From positions 124,001-188,000 of the forward strand of contig CANMBS010000003.1 in the NCBI GenBank assembly GCA_947496145.1: 64,000 nt of DNA, given 5' to 3'. Origin of the DNA: an uncultured Pseudovibrio sp. (lineage in GTDB: Bacteria; Pseudomonadota; Alphaproteobacteria; Rhizobiales; Stappiaceae). Within the stretch, counting starts at the first letter, position 1, and each line of letters begins with the position of its first letter. Shown here one piece after another: positions 27,421 through 37,562 of the stretch. Below the pieces are notes generated by a model. The model saw only the letters and a list, made by a program, of their open reading frames with translations. It was not told the DNA's origin and did not search any database. The position numbers were made by a program, and so were the translations under genes.

Positions 27421-28350
27421 ATGTCAGTTGCTTCTCAAGTGCATGGGCACAGCGCCTCCCGGCGGCGCAAGCTTAAGCCGACGTTGATTTTGCGAGTGCG
27501 CGGCGGTATCGGCAATCAGTTGTTTCAATATGCTTTGGGGCGTAAGCTTGCTTTGGAAACAGGTATGAAGCTGCGTTTTGACCGAAGCGAGTATGACCGG
27601 TACTTTGACCGGAACTACTGCCTCAACCATTTTAAGATTGACGGCCTGACGGCAACCCTTTCAGAACTTTCCTCCGTGTTGTGGCCTGCTCAGGCTGTTG
27701 GGAACACGCTGAAACTCTGCCGGAAATTCTATCCGTTCTATCAGAGACGCTACATACGTGAGGATGAGCTTTTACGCGATGGCGTGCTCTCCCCTGTAAA
27801 GCAAAGCGCCTATCTGGACGGATACTGGCAGAACTGGGAGATTCCATGGGCTATTCAGGATCAGTTGCGTGCAGAGCTGCTCCTTAAAAAGCCTATGGTG
27901 CTGGATAGGTTGAAGCTGATGCAGCAAATCAAGTCCGGCCCTTCAGCCGCCTTGCATGTGCGCTACGGTGATTACAGCCAGTCACACAACTTGCAGAACT
28001 TCGGGTTATGTTCTCCCGGCTATTACAAGGGTGCGATGGATTTTCTGTGTGAGCGCGTGCCTGATGTGACTTTTTTTGTGTTTTCAGACAGTCCTGAACG
28101 GGCACGAGAGGTTATTCCTCAGCAAGAAAATGTTTGCTTTGTTGATCCGTTGCAGGATGGAAAAGATCACGAAGACCTCGTGCTCATGTCTGAGTGCGAT
28201 CATATTGTCACTGCAAACAGCACATTCAGCTGGTGGGCCGCGTTTTTGAATAGGAATGAGGCAAAGCATGTGGTTGCTCCCCTCAAGTGGTTCAAGAACC
28301 CCAATCTTGATGATAGCCAGATTGTGCCGCCACACTGGCAACGCTTGTGA
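27421..28350 (+). CDS. GT11-family (alpha-1,2-fucosyltransferase-like) glycosyltransferase
   Basis: A 309-residue enzyme with the GT11 motifs: RGGIGNQLFQYALGRKLA near residue 27, ALHVRYGDY (motif HxRxGD(Y/F), GDP-fucose binding) near 178, FFVFSDSPE, and ANSTFSWWAAFLN near 263. Such enzymes add fucose, or in some bacteria other sugars, to surface glycans or O-antigen. GGGGGA lies six bases before the ATG. It converges with the GT61 gene with 14 bases between stops, suggesting a small surface-glycan module. Confidence 0.88.
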   Translation: MSVASQVHGHSASRRRKLKPTLILRVRGGIGNQLFQYALGRKLALETGMKLRFDRSEYDRYFDRNYCLNHFKIDGLTATLSELSSVLWPAQAVGNTLKLCRKFYPFYQRRYIREDELLRDGVLSPVKQSAYLDGYWQNWEIPWAIQDQLRAELLLKKPMVLDRLKLMQQIKSGPSAALHVRYGDYSQSHNLQNFGLCSPGYYKGAMDFLCERVPDVTFFVFSDSPERAREVIPQQENVCFVDPLQDGKDHEDLVLMSECDHIVTANSTFSWWAAFLNRNEAKHVVAPLKWFKNPNLDDSQIVPPHWQRL

Positions 28351-28364
28351 CAGGCTCAATGCCT

Positions 28365-29549
28365 CTAGGCAAACTCTAGGGAATCTACGTGGTTCAGGAT
28401 TTCTCCAATTGCGCTTTGTGAAAGAGAAAAATGCTGATGGCTGCCGCTCTTCTCACCAATAACAGCTGCATAATTTAAGCCTCGCAGATGTGAAAGCCAT
28501 GCATAAGCGCTTTGGATGTAGTCCGCCGGAAAGACCTCTACCAGCTTTCCTCCAGATTGCATGAAGAGAATATTTGTTAAGCCAGCGCCGTGTGTTCCTA
28601 CAACCACCTTTGCGCTGTTGAACAGCTCTACCTGTTCTTTGTGGCTCAATGATCCCGGCTGGATACTTTCAAATCCACGGGCCTCTAATTGTTCAATCAA
28701 GACTTTTTCATTCAGAATGCGCCGCGTTTTTGCATCATCCCGGGCGATATAAAGCTTCCGGTCCGGGGTTTTATCGGGCGTGATGTCGTAGGCCATAAAG
28801 TAGTGCGAAGACACTGTGGCTGCCGCATACTCGCTGGCGGGAGCGCGGTACTCGCAGTTTAGCGCTGCCATACAATGGAAGAGTGTCTTGCAGTGCACAC
28901 GCTCGTTTTGCCTGACTGGTTTCAGGCTTAATTGCGGAAAGGAATGCGTCAGATGGAGGTAAAAGTCCTCCTGAAACTTTGGCAGGTTTTCGCGCAATAA
29001 AAGCGTTAGTGAGAACTCGCGGGGTTCTAATGCTTCCAGCAAGAACAGCAATGGATACGCTACATCGCACAGGAAATGATAGTAGTGGCGGTGACCTGCT
29101 GCCATGCCAAGCATGTTAATGGCAGTTGTATCAATTTGCCTGTCTTTCAAAACAGAAAACCGCATGGTGTTTGAGGCGGCGGCTTCAATCTGGCGGCTTT
29201 GAGCTTTCAGAACCGTGGCACCAGTACTGCCCAAAACAAGCGCATCGTTGAGCTTATACAGATCAAACCGTGTGTGTCCCGTTGGTGTGATCGGCAGTGG
29301 GTAACGGCTTTGTTCAAGAGCGCCATGTCTTGCGAAAAACGCTTGCAGCTCCTGCGGCAGATCGCGTTCGCTGCATTCATCAACCGTGTGCAGGTGCGTA
29401 TTGGGAGCGATGTTTGGGTTGGCGTTGTCTGGAAAGAAGTTGAAATGGTCGCCGATGGATGGAAATGAGCTGGCAAGGGATGATTGCAGTTTAAACCGTA
29501 ACTGACGGCTTGTTGGCACCCAGTTGCGCCATTTCGGTGCTTTACGCAT
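28365..29549 (-). CDS. GT61-family glycosyltransferase
   Basis: A 394-residue protein with the DUF563/GT61 signature in its C-terminal half: LYIARDDAKTRRILNE, LEARGFESIQPGSLSHKEQVELFNSAKVVVGTHGAGLTNILFMQSGGKLVEVFP. The N-terminal part is less conserved; a MAAGHRHYYHFLCDV segment is also typical. In bacteria GT61 enzymes are found in capsule or exopolysaccharide loci; acceptor and donor are unknown. There is no signal peptide, so it should act on the cytoplasmic side. It converges with the GT11 gene. Confidence 0.85.
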   Translation of the reverse strand: MRKAPKWRNWVPTSRQLRFKLQSSLASSFPSIGDHFNFFPDNANPNIAPNTHLHTVDECSERDLPQELQAFFARHGALEQSRYPLPITPTGHTRFDLYKLNDALVLGSTGATVLKAQSRQIEAAASNTMRFSVLKDRQIDTTAINMLGMAAGHRHYYHFLCDVAYPLLFLLEALEPREFSLTLLLRENLPKFQEDFYLHLTHSFPQLSLKPVRQNERVHCKTLFHCMAALNCEYRAPASEYAAATVSSHYFMAYDITPDKTPDRKLYIARDDAKTRRILNEKVLIEQLEARGFESIQPGSLSHKEQVELFNSAKVVVGTHGAGLTNILFMQSGGKLVEVFPADYIQSAYAWLSHLRGLNYAAVIGEKSGSHQHFSLSQSAIGEILNHVDSLEFA

Positions 29550-29686
29550 CTCCCTACCCCATGCACATTACCCAGTTCTTTGAGCAAGGGTAGCTTGCTC
29601 CGCCATATGTCAGTAGCCGCGTTTTATGCCCCCTCATTTATTCTGGATAACAGCTTGTGTTGCGACTTCCCGCTAACACAAAGAGA

Positions 29687-29716
29687 AACCCGACCTCTTT
29701 TACAAAAGGCCGGGTT
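29687..29716 (-). terminator. Terminator after the glycine cleavage operon
   Basis: AACCCG at 29687-29692 pairs with CGGGTT at 29711-29716, with inner CC/GG and TTTT/AAAA pairing; on the minus strand the stem is followed by TTTCTCTTT. It lies about 30-60 bases beyond the gcvPB stop. Confidence 0.7.
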
Positions 29717-29742
29717 ATAAGATTGCCAGGTGCGAGGCTGGG

Positions 29743-31332
29743 TCAGGCCAGTTCTGGTTCTACCCTTGTTGGTTCCGGAGCAACCCATTTCAGCACTGGT
29801 TTACGGGCGGCTGTTGTCTCATCCAGACGACGACGCGGTGACATGAATGGAGCGCCTTCGAAGCGGTCCTTCTCGCCAGCTTTCGCACTCATCACCAGAT
29901 CACGCAGGGTTGCGATGAACAGGTCGAGAGAGGCACGGCTTTCACTTTCTGTCGGCTCAATCAACATCGCTCCACTTACGACCAGCGGGAAGTACATGGT
30001 CATTGGGTGGTAGCCTTCGTCGATCATTGCTTTTGCAAAATCGAGAGTGGAAACGCCGGTGTCTTTCAGGAAGGTGTCATCAAACAGCACTTCGTGCATA
30101 CACGGTCTTTCGCCATATGGCAGGCTCATAAGGTCTTGCAGGCCGACACGCACGTAGTTTGCATTAATCACCGCATCTTCAGAGGCCTGCATCAGTCCGT
30201 CAGAACCATGGGACTGAATATAGGAAAGTGCACGCACATACATGCCCATCTGACCGAAGAACGCAGTCATACGACCAAATGGCAGCTCGCCTTCCTTCAG
30301 TTGATCTTTCGTCTCAACAATCTCCAGTTCCTCTCCGTTTTTGCGGATGAATGGAAGTGGGGCGTATGGTGCCAGACGGTCAGACAGAACAACCGGGCCA
30401 GAACCCGGGCCACCACCGCCGTGCGGTGTGGAGAAGGTTTTATGCAGGTTGATGTGCATGGCATCGATGCCAAGATCACCCGGCTTTGCCTTACCAACAA
30501 TGGCGTTGAAGTTTGCACCATCACAGTAGAAATAGCCGCCAGCCTCATGAATTGCTTTTGCAATTTCGATCACTTCCGGTTCGAACAGACCACAGGTGTT
30601 CGGGTTGGTGAGCATAAGAGCTGCAACCTGCCCTTCGTGGGCCTGGATCTTTTCGATCACTGCATCCACGCTCACAGTACCATCGCTTTTCGCGGGGATT
30701 GCGACGACCTTATAGCCGACCAGCGCTGCGGTTGCCGGGTTGGTGCCATGAGCACTTTCAGGAACCAGAACGATGGACCGTTCTTCACCTTTGGCCTCGA
30801 TAGCGTGCTTGATAGCCATCATGCCGCACTGTTCACCGTGCGCTCCCGCTTTTGGGCTCATCGCCACGGCGTTGGTGCCGGTAAGTTCCATCAGCCAGTC
30901 CGCCAGTTCTGAGATCAGCTCAAAAGCGCCCGGAACAGTGGAGATGGGCTGCAATGGGTGAATGTCCGCAAAGCCTGGAAGACGCGCCAGTTTTTCGTTG
31001 AGGCGCGGGTTATGCTTCATGGTGCAGGAACCCAGCGGGTAGAGGCCAGCATCAATGGCGTAATTGTTGCGGGACAGACGCACATAGTGGCGCATGGTTT
31101 CCGGCTCTGACAGAGCTGGCAGGTCTACTGGTTCAGTGCGCATGTGGCTACCGAGACGTGGAACGAAATCCATCGGCTCATCCAGATCCACACCACAGTT
31201 ATCCATGTGGCCGATTTCAAAGATAAGCGGCTCTTCCATGTCCAGTGCTTTGTTACCCGTAAAGGTCTGGTGCGGCATTGGTGGGCCGGCTTCACCTGCA
31301 CGTGTCGAACGCCCTTTGTGGTTCATAGTCAT
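29743..31332 (-). CDS. gcvPB: Glycine dehydrogenase (P protein) subunit 2
   Basis: A 529-residue PLP-dependent subunit that, with GcvPA, decarboxylates glycine and passes the aminomethyl group to lipoylated GcvH. It has the P-protein C-terminal-half features: [46 protein letters not shown], and the PLP lysine in [18 protein letters not shown] near residue 297. P protein is here two polypeptides instead of one of about 950 residues. The gene starts with a 4-base ATGA overlap with the gcvPA stop, so the two are translationally coupled. Confidence 0.96.
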   Translation of the reverse strand: MTMNHKGRSTRAGEAGPPMPHQTFTGNKALDMEEPLIFEIGHMDNCGVDLDEPMDFVPRLGSHMRTEPVDLPALSEPETMRHYVRLSRNNYAIDAGLYPLGSCTMKHNPRLNEKLARLPGFADIHPLQPISTVPGAFELISELADWLMELTGTNAVAMSPKAGAHGEQCGMMAIKHAIEAKGEERSIVLVPESAHGTNPATAALVGYKVVAIPAKSDGTVSVDAVIEKIQAHEGQVAALMLTNPNTCGLFEPEVIEIAKAIHEAGGYFYCDGANFNAIVGKAKPGDLGIDAMHINLHKTFSTPHGGGGPGSGPVVLSDRLAPYAPLPFIRKNGEELEIVETKDQLKEGELPFGRMTAFFGQMGMYVRALSYIQSHGSDGLMQASEDAVINANYVRVGLQDLMSLPYGERPCMHEVLFDDTFLKDTGVSTLDFAKAMIDEGYHPMTMYFPLVVSGAMLIEPTESESRASLDLFIATLRDLVMSAKAGEKDRFEGAPFMSPRRRLDETTAARKPVLKWVAPEPTRVEPELA

Positions 31333-32678
31333 GCCAGCACCTCCTTCAGAGCTTGCGCGTAGGCAGCACGGTCCTCATCCGTGTTCACTTCTGTGCTTGC
31401 AACAACGATCAGGTTGTCGATATCACCGCCGGACTTGTCCAGACGAGAGACAGGTACGCCGCCCAGAACGCCTTTTGCAGCAAGGGATTCAATCACGTCA
31501 TCCGCTTTCTTTGGTGTGCGGATGGTGAACTCGTTGAAGAAGGCTGAATTCAGTACTTCAACACCCTCAACCTTACCAAGAGTATCAGCCAGAGCTGTTG
31601 CGTTCATGTGGTTGATGCGAGCAAGGCGTTGCAGACCTTTACCGCCCAGCAAGGTCATATGGATGGAGAATGCAAGTGAACATAGACCAGAATTGGTGCA
31701 GATGTTGGAGGTGGCTTTGTCACGGCGGATGTGCTGTTCGCGGGTAGACAAGGTCAGCACGAAGCCGCGCTTGCCTTCTGCATCCACTGTTTCACCGCAA
31801 ATACGGCCCGGCATGTTGCGGACGTATTTCTGGCGGGTTGCAAACAGGCCAACATAAGGGCCACCGAAGGTAAGTGGATTGCCGAGGGACTGACCTTCAC
31901 CAACCACAATGTCTGCACCTTGCGCGCCCGGACTTTCCAGAAGCCCAAGGGAGACAACTTCAGTGAACACGGCAATCAGCAGTGCTTTGTGAGCGTGCGC
32001 TTTTTCTGCAATTGGTCTCAGGTCGATGAGCTGTCCGTAGAAGGATGGAGACTGAACCACAACACAGGAGGTATCATCATCAATCTGGGCCAGAATATCT
32101 TCTGTACCCATGGGATCGGCTAGAAGAGAGTGAACAAACGCGCCCGGTAGTTTGGCAGATACACCCTCTACCACCTCACGGTACTGTGGATGCAGACCAC
32201 CGGAGAGTACCGCTTTCTTCTTGCGGGTGATACGGTGCGCCATCAATACAGCTTCAGCTGTACCTGTAGAGCCATCGTACATGGAGGCATTGGCGACTTC
32301 CATTCCAGTGAGGTTTGCCACCTGCGTCTGGAATTCGAAGAGTGCCTGTAGTGTGCCCTGCGTGATTTCTGGCTGATACGGGGTGTAGCTGGTCAGAAAC
32401 TCAGAACGCTGGATCAGGTGATCTACCGTTGCTGGCACATGGTGTTTGTAAGCGCCTGCGCCAACAAAGAACGGCAGAGACCCGGCGCTGACGTTTTTGT
32501 TTGCCATTGCGGTGAGCTGCCGCTCCACCTGCATCTCGGTTTTGCGACGAGGCAGGTTGGTCAGTTCTTCAAGGCGAACGGCCTGCGGAATATCGGCGAA
32601 CAGCTCATCAATTGAGCTGACACCGATACGCGCCAGCATGTCGGCGCGGTCGTTGTCTGAAAGCGGAAGATACCGCAT
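31329..32678 (-). CDS. gcvPA: Glycine dehydrogenase (P protein) subunit 1
   Basis: A 449-residue subunit with the layout of the N-terminal half of the P protein: [80 protein letters not shown], and [20 protein letters not shown]. It lacks the PLP-lysine domain, which lies in GcvPB. It is the third gene of the operon gcvT-gcvH-gcvPA-gcvPB and is preceded by a 115-base gap after gcvH. Confidence 0.96.
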   Translation of the reverse strand: MRYLPLSDNDRADMLARIGVSSIDELFADIPQAVRLEELTNLPRRKTEMQVERQLTAMANKNVSAGSLPFFVGAGAYKHHVPATVDHLIQRSEFLTSYTPYQPEITQGTLQALFEFQTQVANLTGMEVANASMYDGSTGTAEAVLMAHRITRKKKAVLSGGLHPQYREVVEGVSAKLPGAFVHSLLADPMGTEDILAQIDDDTSCVVVQSPSFYGQLIDLRPIAEKAHAHKALLIAVFTEVVSLGLLESPGAQGADIVVGEGQSLGNPLTFGGPYVGLFATRQKYVRNMPGRICGETVDAEGKRGFVLTLSTREQHIRRDKATSNICTNSGLCSLAFSIHMTLLGGKGLQRLARINHMNATALADTLGKVEGVEVLNSAFFNEFTIRTPKKADDVIESLAAKGVLGGVPVSRLDKSGGDIDNLIVVASTEVNTDEDRAAYAQALKEVLA

Positions 32679-32793
32679 GTTCCCTCTCCATCAGATTGTC
32701 TGATGCACATTGCAAAATGAGCTGGCTGCTCGCGTTTTGCGGTTTCCTGTCACTCCTTGTTGCAGAGTGACAGTGCTGAACCGATAAACTGTC

Positions 32794-33165
32794 TTAAAGC
32801 GTTTCTACAAACGCCTTGTAATCAGCTTCGCTCATCAGCTCTTCCAGTTGTGCAGCATTGCCAAGCTTCATTTTGAAGAACCATGCATCGCTTTCTGCTG
32901 CTTCATTGACCTTGGCAGGCTCATCCACCAGCAGCTCGTTGCCTTCAACGATTTCACCATCAATCGGCGCATACACTTCTGAGGCTGCTTTCACAGATTC
33001 AACAACGGCTACTTCATCTTCCTGTGCAACGGTCTTTCCGCTCTCCGGAAGTTCCACATAGACAACATCACCCAGTTGGTTCTGTGCGAAGTCAGTGATG
33101 CCAACGGTTGCGATGTCGCCTTCAATTTTCAGCCATTCGTGATCTTTTGTGAAGTAAGTGCTCAT
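32794..33165 (-). CDS. gcvH: Glycine cleavage system H protein
   Basis: A 123-residue carrier protein. The lipoylated lysine is Lys59 in [12 protein letters not shown], flanked by the H-protein motifs [13 protein letters not shown] and [31 protein letters not shown]. It shuttles the aminomethyl intermediate between P, T and L proteins. It lies between gcvT and gcvPA, 71 bases after the gcvT stop. Confidence 0.97.
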   Translation of the reverse strand: MSTYFTKDHEWLKIEGDIATVGITDFAQNQLGDVVYVELPESGKTVAQEDEVAVVESVKAASEVYAPIDGEIVEGNELLVDEPAKVNEAAESDAWFFKMKLGNAAQLEELMSEADYKAFVETL

Positions 33166-33236
33166 TTAAGTGTTCCCTACACTGTCGTTTTTCGATTGCG
33201 ATCGGAGAACGGGGCAGCCCGCTGCCCACGTTCTTC

Positions 33237-34379
33237 CTATTTTGGTTTGCGATAGTAGCGCTGTGCTACAAATGGCATTTCAGCAACTTTTGCCGGAAGC
33301 GCACGCCCGCGTACGACCAGTTCCAACTCCGTTCCAATGGCTGCCAGTTCGGATGGCACATAGCCCATGGCAACTGGAGCGCCCAGCGTTGGCGCAAAGC
33401 CACCTGATGTGACGCGGCCAATAATTTCTTCAGACCCTGGAGCGCGAATTTCAGCTCCCTCGCGAGCTGGAGCGCGGCCTTCCAGTTTCAGGCCAACACG
33501 CAGGGTATCAGTGCCCTCTGCGAGTTGCTTGAGAACACGCTCCCCACCGGGAAAGTCACCGGCTTCTTTGCGGCGCTTTTGCATGCAGAAGGTGATGCTG
33601 CCTTCAACCGGTGTGGTGTTCTCGTCGATGTCATGCCCATAAAGACACAGGCCAGCTTCAAGACGCAGGCTATCACGGGCACCAAGGCCGATCGCTTCAA
33701 CGCGCTCGTCGGCGAGCAAAGCTTTGGCGATAGCTTCAGCGGCACCTGCCGGAATTGAGATTTCGTAGCCATCTTCTCCAGTGTAACCGGAGCGGGAGGC
33801 AATAACCGAGATACCATCGAACTCCAGCGGGCGCGCTTCCATGAATCTCATTTCGGCTGCTTCTGGCGCGTGGAGTGCCATCACTTCAGCCGCTTTGGGG
33901 CCTTGAATTGCAATGAGTGCACGGTCTTCGACAATCTTTAGCTTGACGTTGTCAGGCAAAGCGGCTGCGATGATCTTGTAATCGTTTTCTTTACAAGCAG
34001 CGTTAACCACCAGCATCAGGCGACCATCATCTTCTGCTGCAAGCGGGCGAGAGACCATCAGGTCATCAATGATGCAACCGTTGTCGTTGAGCAGAACCGT
34101 GTAGCGCTGTTTGCCCGGCTTTAATTCTTTCATGTTGGACGGAACAAGTGTTTCCAGAGCTGCCGCAGTGGTTGCGTGGTCAGGGCCTACAAGCCAGGCT
34201 TGCCCCATGTGGGATACGTCAAACAGGCCAGCGCTTTCACGGGTGAAGAGGTGTTCTTTTAAAACGCCGAGTGGGTACTGTACCGGCATGTCGTAGCCAG
34301 CAAATGGCACCATTTTGGCACCCAGCTCTTTATGAAGATCGAAAAGCGGTGTTTTTAGCAGGTCAGCGGCGTCAGCCAT
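33237..34379 (-). CDS. gcvT: Aminomethyltransferase (T protein)
   Basis: A 380-residue tetrahydrofolate-dependent T protein. It has the family blocks MVPFAGYDMPVQY, SAGLFDVSHMGQ (aminomethyltransferase signature), ALIAIQGPKAAEVM, SRSGYTGEDGYEISIP and LGARDSLRLEAGLCLYGHDID. The active-site Asp is in the AGYDMPVQY-type segment of the family. It is the first gene behind the glycine riboswitch, so it is expected to be induced by glycine together with gcvH and gcvPAB. Confidence 0.97.
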   Translation of the reverse strand: MADAADLLKTPLFDLHKELGAKMVPFAGYDMPVQYPLGVLKEHLFTRESAGLFDVSHMGQAWLVGPDHATTAAALETLVPSNMKELKPGKQRYTVLLNDNGCIIDDLMVSRPLAAEDDGRLMLVVNAACKENDYKIIAAALPDNVKLKIVEDRALIAIQGPKAAEVMALHAPEAAEMRFMEARPLEFDGISVIASRSGYTGEDGYEISIPAGAAEAIAKALLADERVEAIGLGARDSLRLEAGLCLYGHDIDENTTPVEGSITFCMQKRRKEAGDFPGGERVLKQLAEGTDTLRVGLKLEGRAPAREGAEIRAPGSEEIIGRVTSGGFAPTLGAPVAMGYVPSELAAIGTELELVVRGRALPAKVAEMPFVAQRYYRKPK

Positions 34380-34448
34380 ATGGTCCCCTCAAGACAGTGG
34401 CGTACTCGTCAACGACCATCCCTTATGCGCGGAATGATCACGTACGCC

Positions 34449-34673
34449 CCCTCTGTCTCGAGAACCTGAGAGATTTCCCGCTCTGACCAACGATTGGTCT
34501 TCGAGCGATTACTCCTTCGGTGAGTGCCTCCTCGCGCAGTTTTCAGTGTTATCTGAATGCGTGTGCACTGCTTTCCAGAGCGTTGCTTACTGTGCGGTCC
34601 TTTTGCCTGAGAGTTTCCGGGGCGGTTGCTCCTTCGGCGATAACCCAATGTGGTTTATTCTCTCCCGCACAGC
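34449..34673 (-). promoter_or_regulatory. Tandem glycine riboswitch upstream of gcvT
   Basis: The minus-strand leader contains two adjacent glycine aptamer cores. The first (about 34673-34589) is bracketed by CTGTGCGG/CCGCACAG and has GGGAGAG, ATCGCCGAAGGAGCAA and GGAAACTCTCAGGCAAAAGGAC. The second (about 34545-34449) has TCACCGAAGGAGTAATCG, then a hairpin ACCAATCGTTGGT, GGGAAATCTCTCAGGTTCTCG and ACAGAGGGGG. These are the invariant glycine-binding blocks of Rfam-type gcvT riboswitches, found cooperatively in pairs. The gcvT ATG lies about 70 bases beyond. Such switches normally raise expression when glycine is bound; the expression platform is not resolved here. Confidence 0.92.
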
Positions 34674-34799
34674 TCTAACAAACGCCAGAACCTCCTCTGG
34701 TCCGGCGTGTGCATTCCCTGCCAACGGCTGCAACATGCCATTGACAAAGGCTGGCGCGACAAAGTGGCACCAAGCTGTGATGTCTTACTACCCTATTTT

Positions 34800-35387
34800 T
34801 TATTTTTCGTCGAATCCAAACACCACATTGTGCCCCGGTTCATTCGGAAGGATAATATCTTCTTCCACAAAAGCCCATGTGGCTGATGGTGATCCTGCGC
34901 CTAAAGTGACAGGAACGCTGAAGAGTTTGGAGTAGATGGTCTTATCTTCTCCATCCACATCTTTGGTCACTGCAACGCGCACAGGCAACAAAGCTTCGCC
35001 GCCCTTCCACGCTGGCCCCGGTGTGATGGTGCCGGCAATGCCCAGTTTCATGGCTGAGTTTTTACCAGAACGCCTGCAGGTACGGGCGGATTCGTTGATA
35101 ATGGCCTGATAACTCAGGTTTTCTGGCGTTCTTTCCTTGCCGCGTGGGAACTTGGTTAAAATGGTTGTGTCATGGAGTTCTTGCAGGTTTGGGCACATGG
35201 CTGGTGCCTCAAGCACGGAAAGGTCAAAGGTCGGTGCTGTTGCCGCTGGTGTCGCGGAGCTTGCTTCCAGCTCTCCATCGGAGGAAGAAAAACTCCCGCA
35301 AGCTGCCAAGGTCGCAGCCAGTCCTGCCAGAAGAAATGCCCGTCCTGTGTTTTTGAGCAGTGATTTTGCCAATAAATTGCCCACCAT
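34800..35387 (-). CDS. Small lipoprotein of unknown function
   Basis: A 195-residue predicted lipoprotein: a signal peptide with hydrophobic core AFLLAGLAATLAAC and lipobox LAAC near residue 30, then a Ser/Ala/Thr-rich linker and a globular domain with beta-rich character (PEAPAMCPNLQ-like start through IAGTITPGPAWKGGEALLPVRVAVTKD, ending VVFGFDEK). Two cysteines in the mature domain may form a disulfide. Similar proteins occur widely in alphaproteobacteria as hypothetical lipoproteins. It is divergent from ispH and upstream of the riboswitch region, on the same strand as the gcv operon. Confidence 0.75.
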   Translation of the reverse strand: MVGNLLAKSLLKNTGRAFLLAGLAATLAACGSFSSSDGELEASSATPAATAPTFDLSVLEAPAMCPNLQELHDTTILTKFPRGKERTPENLSYQAIINESARTCRRSGKNSAMKLGIAGTITPGPAWKGGEALLPVRVAVTKDVDGEDKTIYSKLFSVPVTLGAGSPSATWAFVEEDIILPNEPGHNVVFGFDEK

Positions 35388-35598
35388 ACGAATCCCAAAT
35401 TTACTTGCAGTTTTTGTTTCTATAACAGGGGGACGCGCAAATTGCGAGATACATCAGCTACCTGAAACACAGTAGAAGAAGCTGACCATATCGGTATTTG
35501 AGAAAATCCGCTCTTCGCACGCGATTTAAAAACTCTTTTTCTTGACAGAGGCAGCCAACATCCTTCAATTGCTCAAAGCTAAAAATCAGGAACAGACA

Positions 35599-36594
35599 AT
35601 GCAGGTTACGCCCTCCCCAAAGGCACCGATGAAAATTCTCCTTTGCGCCCCACGCGGTTTTTGTGCCGGTGTTGATCGCGCAATTCAGATTGTCGACCTT
35701 GCCCTAGAGAAGTACGGCGCTCCTGTTTATGTGCGTCATGAGATCGTTCACAATAAGTATGTGGTTGAGACGTTGCGCAATAAAGGTGCTGTTTTTGTTG
35801 AGGAACTGGACGAGATCCCGGTTGATGATCGCCCTGTTATTTTCTCAGCTCATGGCGTTCCAAAATCTGTGCCGGAAGCGGCCCGCAAGCGTAATCTGTT
35901 CTTTTTAGATGCGACATGCCCGCTGGTTTCCAAGGTGCATAAGGAAGCAATTTTGCATGACAAACGTGAGCGCGAAATTCTGCTGATCGGACACAAGGGC
36001 CATCCTGAAGTGGTGGGCACTATGGGGCAGTTGCCTCGCGGACGTGTAACACTGATTGAAACTGCTGAAGATGCACGCAGTTTTAAGCCAAAAACAGAGC
36101 GTCAGCTGGCGTGGATTTCACAGACAACTCTTTCTGTTGATGATACGCAGGAGATTGTCGCGATTTTGGAAGAGCGTTTTCCAACCATTGCCAAACCCCA
36201 CAAGGATGACATTTGCTATGCAACCACGAACCGCCAACATGCGGTGAAGGAGATTGCACCACAGTGTGATGCAATGATTGTGGTGGGTGCGCCCAATTCA
36301 TCCAACTCGAAACGCCTGCGCGAAGTTGGTGAGCGATCCAATTGCGAAAGGGCTTTCCTGATCCAGCGGGCCTCTGATATTTTTTGGGGTGATTTCGAGG
36401 GTGTAAAAACGCTTGGAATTACGGCGGGTGCATCTGCTCCTGAAATCCTTGTCGAAGAAATTGTTGATGCTTTCCGTGAGCATTTTGATGTAACACTGGA
36501 AACCGTTACAACTGCACAAGAAGACATTTCTTTTAATCTACCGAAAGAGTTACGGGAAGCCCCTGCGTCTGGCGCGGAAAGTCCCGCTGAATAG
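35599..36594 (+). CDS. ispH: 4-hydroxy-3-methylbut-2-enyl diphosphate reductase
   Basis: A 331-residue [4Fe-4S] enzyme of the last step of the MEP isoprenoid pathway, making IPP and DMAPP. The three cluster cysteines are in [10 protein letters not shown] (Cys22), [11 protein letters not shown], and the segment around [34 protein letters not shown] contains the conserved TNRQ. A TTG at 35542 is in frame but coincides with a TTGACA promoter-like sequence; ATG 35599 has AGGA seven bases upstream and gives the usual length. It forms an operon with thrB (2-base gap) and rnhA. Confidence 0.96.
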   Translation: MQVTPSPKAPMKILLCAPRGFCAGVDRAIQIVDLALEKYGAPVYVRHEIVHNKYVVETLRNKGAVFVEELDEIPVDDRPVIFSAHGVPKSVPEAARKRNLFFLDATCPLVSKVHKEAILHDKREREILLIGHKGHPEVVGTMGQLPRGRVTLIETAEDARSFKPKTERQLAWISQTTLSVDDTQEIVAILEERFPTIAKPHKDDICYATTNRQHAVKEIAPQCDAMIVVGAPNSSNSKRLREVGERSNCERAFLIQRASDIFWGDFEGVKTLGITAGASAPEILVEEIVDAFREHFDVTLETVTTAQEDISFNLPKELREAPASGAESPAE

Positions 36595-36596
36595 TC

Positions 36597-37562
36597 ATGG
36601 CTGTATATACCGATGTTTCTGATGAGGCCCTTGGCGCCTTTATCGACCGTTACAACATTGGCAATCTGCTCTCCTATAAGGGCATTGCTGAAGGCGTTGA
36701 GAACTCCAACTATCTGGTTCACACGGAGACGGGTTATTACATCCTCACGCTCTATGAAAAACGGGTTAACCCTGACGATCTGCCGTTCTTCTTAGGACTG
36801 ATGCAGCATCTTGCTGCAAAGGGCCTTAACTGCCCTACTCCATTGGTTGATCGCGATGGTGAGATGCTGGGCGAGCTGGCTGAACGTCCAGCTGCCATGG
36901 TGACTTTTTTAGATGGTATGTGGGTACGTAAGCCAAAGCTGGCGCATTGCGCTGAGCTGGGCCGTGGCATGGCCGAGATGCATCTGGCAGGTGTGGACTT
37001 TGCTATAAAGCGCCCGAACTCTCTGAGCGTGGATGGCTGGGCACCGCTACTGGACGCCAGCCGGGACCGTGCTCATGAGGTAAAGGCTGGACTTGCTGAG
37101 GAACTGACCACTGAGCTGGAAGAACTGCAAGCTCTCTGGCCGAAGGATTTGCCGAGTGGTGTTATTCATGCAGACCTTTTCCCTGATAACGTGTTTTATC
37201 TGGGCAAGGAACTGTCTGGTCTGATCGACTTCTATTTTGCATGTAATGATGCCTTTGCTTACGACGTAGCAATCTGCATCAATGCTTGGTGTTTTGAGCC
37301 AGATGGCATGTTCAACGTGACGAAGGCCCGTGCACTGCTGGAAGGTTACCGGAAAGTACGCCCGTTCAGTGAGCAGGAGTTCGACAATTTACCGCTGCTG
37401 TGCCGTGGTGCAGCCCTGCGCTTCTTGCTGACACGCCTTTATGACTGGTTGTCTGTGCCGGAAGGCGCTTTAGTTGTTCCAAAAGATCCACTTGAATATC
37501 TGCGCAAACTCAGGTTCCATCGTGGCGTTTCTAACGCGAGCGCATACGGGCTGGATAAATGA
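36597..37562 (+). CDS. thrB: Homoserine kinase
   Basis: A 321-residue kinase of the aminoglycoside-phosphotransferase-like type II homoserine kinase family common in alphaproteobacteria, not the GHMP type of E. coli. It has [14 protein letters not shown], the catalytic loop [16 protein letters not shown] (near 187-202, HxDxxxxN) and the metal-binding SGLIDFYFA near 208. It phosphorylates L-homoserine for threonine synthesis with thrC, located elsewhere in this window (44.4 kb). It overlaps rnhA by 4 bases (ATGA). Confidence 0.95.
   Translation: MAVYTDVSDEALGAFIDRYNIGNLLSYKGIAEGVENSNYLVHTETGYYILTLYEKRVNPDDLPFFLGLMQHLAAKGLNCPTPLVDRDGEMLGELAERPAAMVTFLDGMWVRKPKLAHCAELGRGMAEMHLAGVDFAIKRPNSLSVDGWAPLLDASRDRAHEVKAGLAEELTTELEELQALWPKDLPSGVIHADLFPDNVFYLGKELSGLIDFYFACNDAFAYDVAICINAWCFEPDGMFNVTKARALLEGYRKVRPFSEQEFDNLPLLCRGAALRFLLTRLYDWLSVPEGALVVPKDPLEYLRKLRFHRGVSNASAYGLDK

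Noticed and set aside
30007-30912. Plus-strand open frame of 301 codons opposite gcvPB
   Set aside because: Antisense shadow of a secure gcvPB gene.
35542-35598. TTG start for ispH at 35542
   Set aside because: It coincides with a TTGACA promoter-like sequence and a proper ATG with AGGA lies at 35599.
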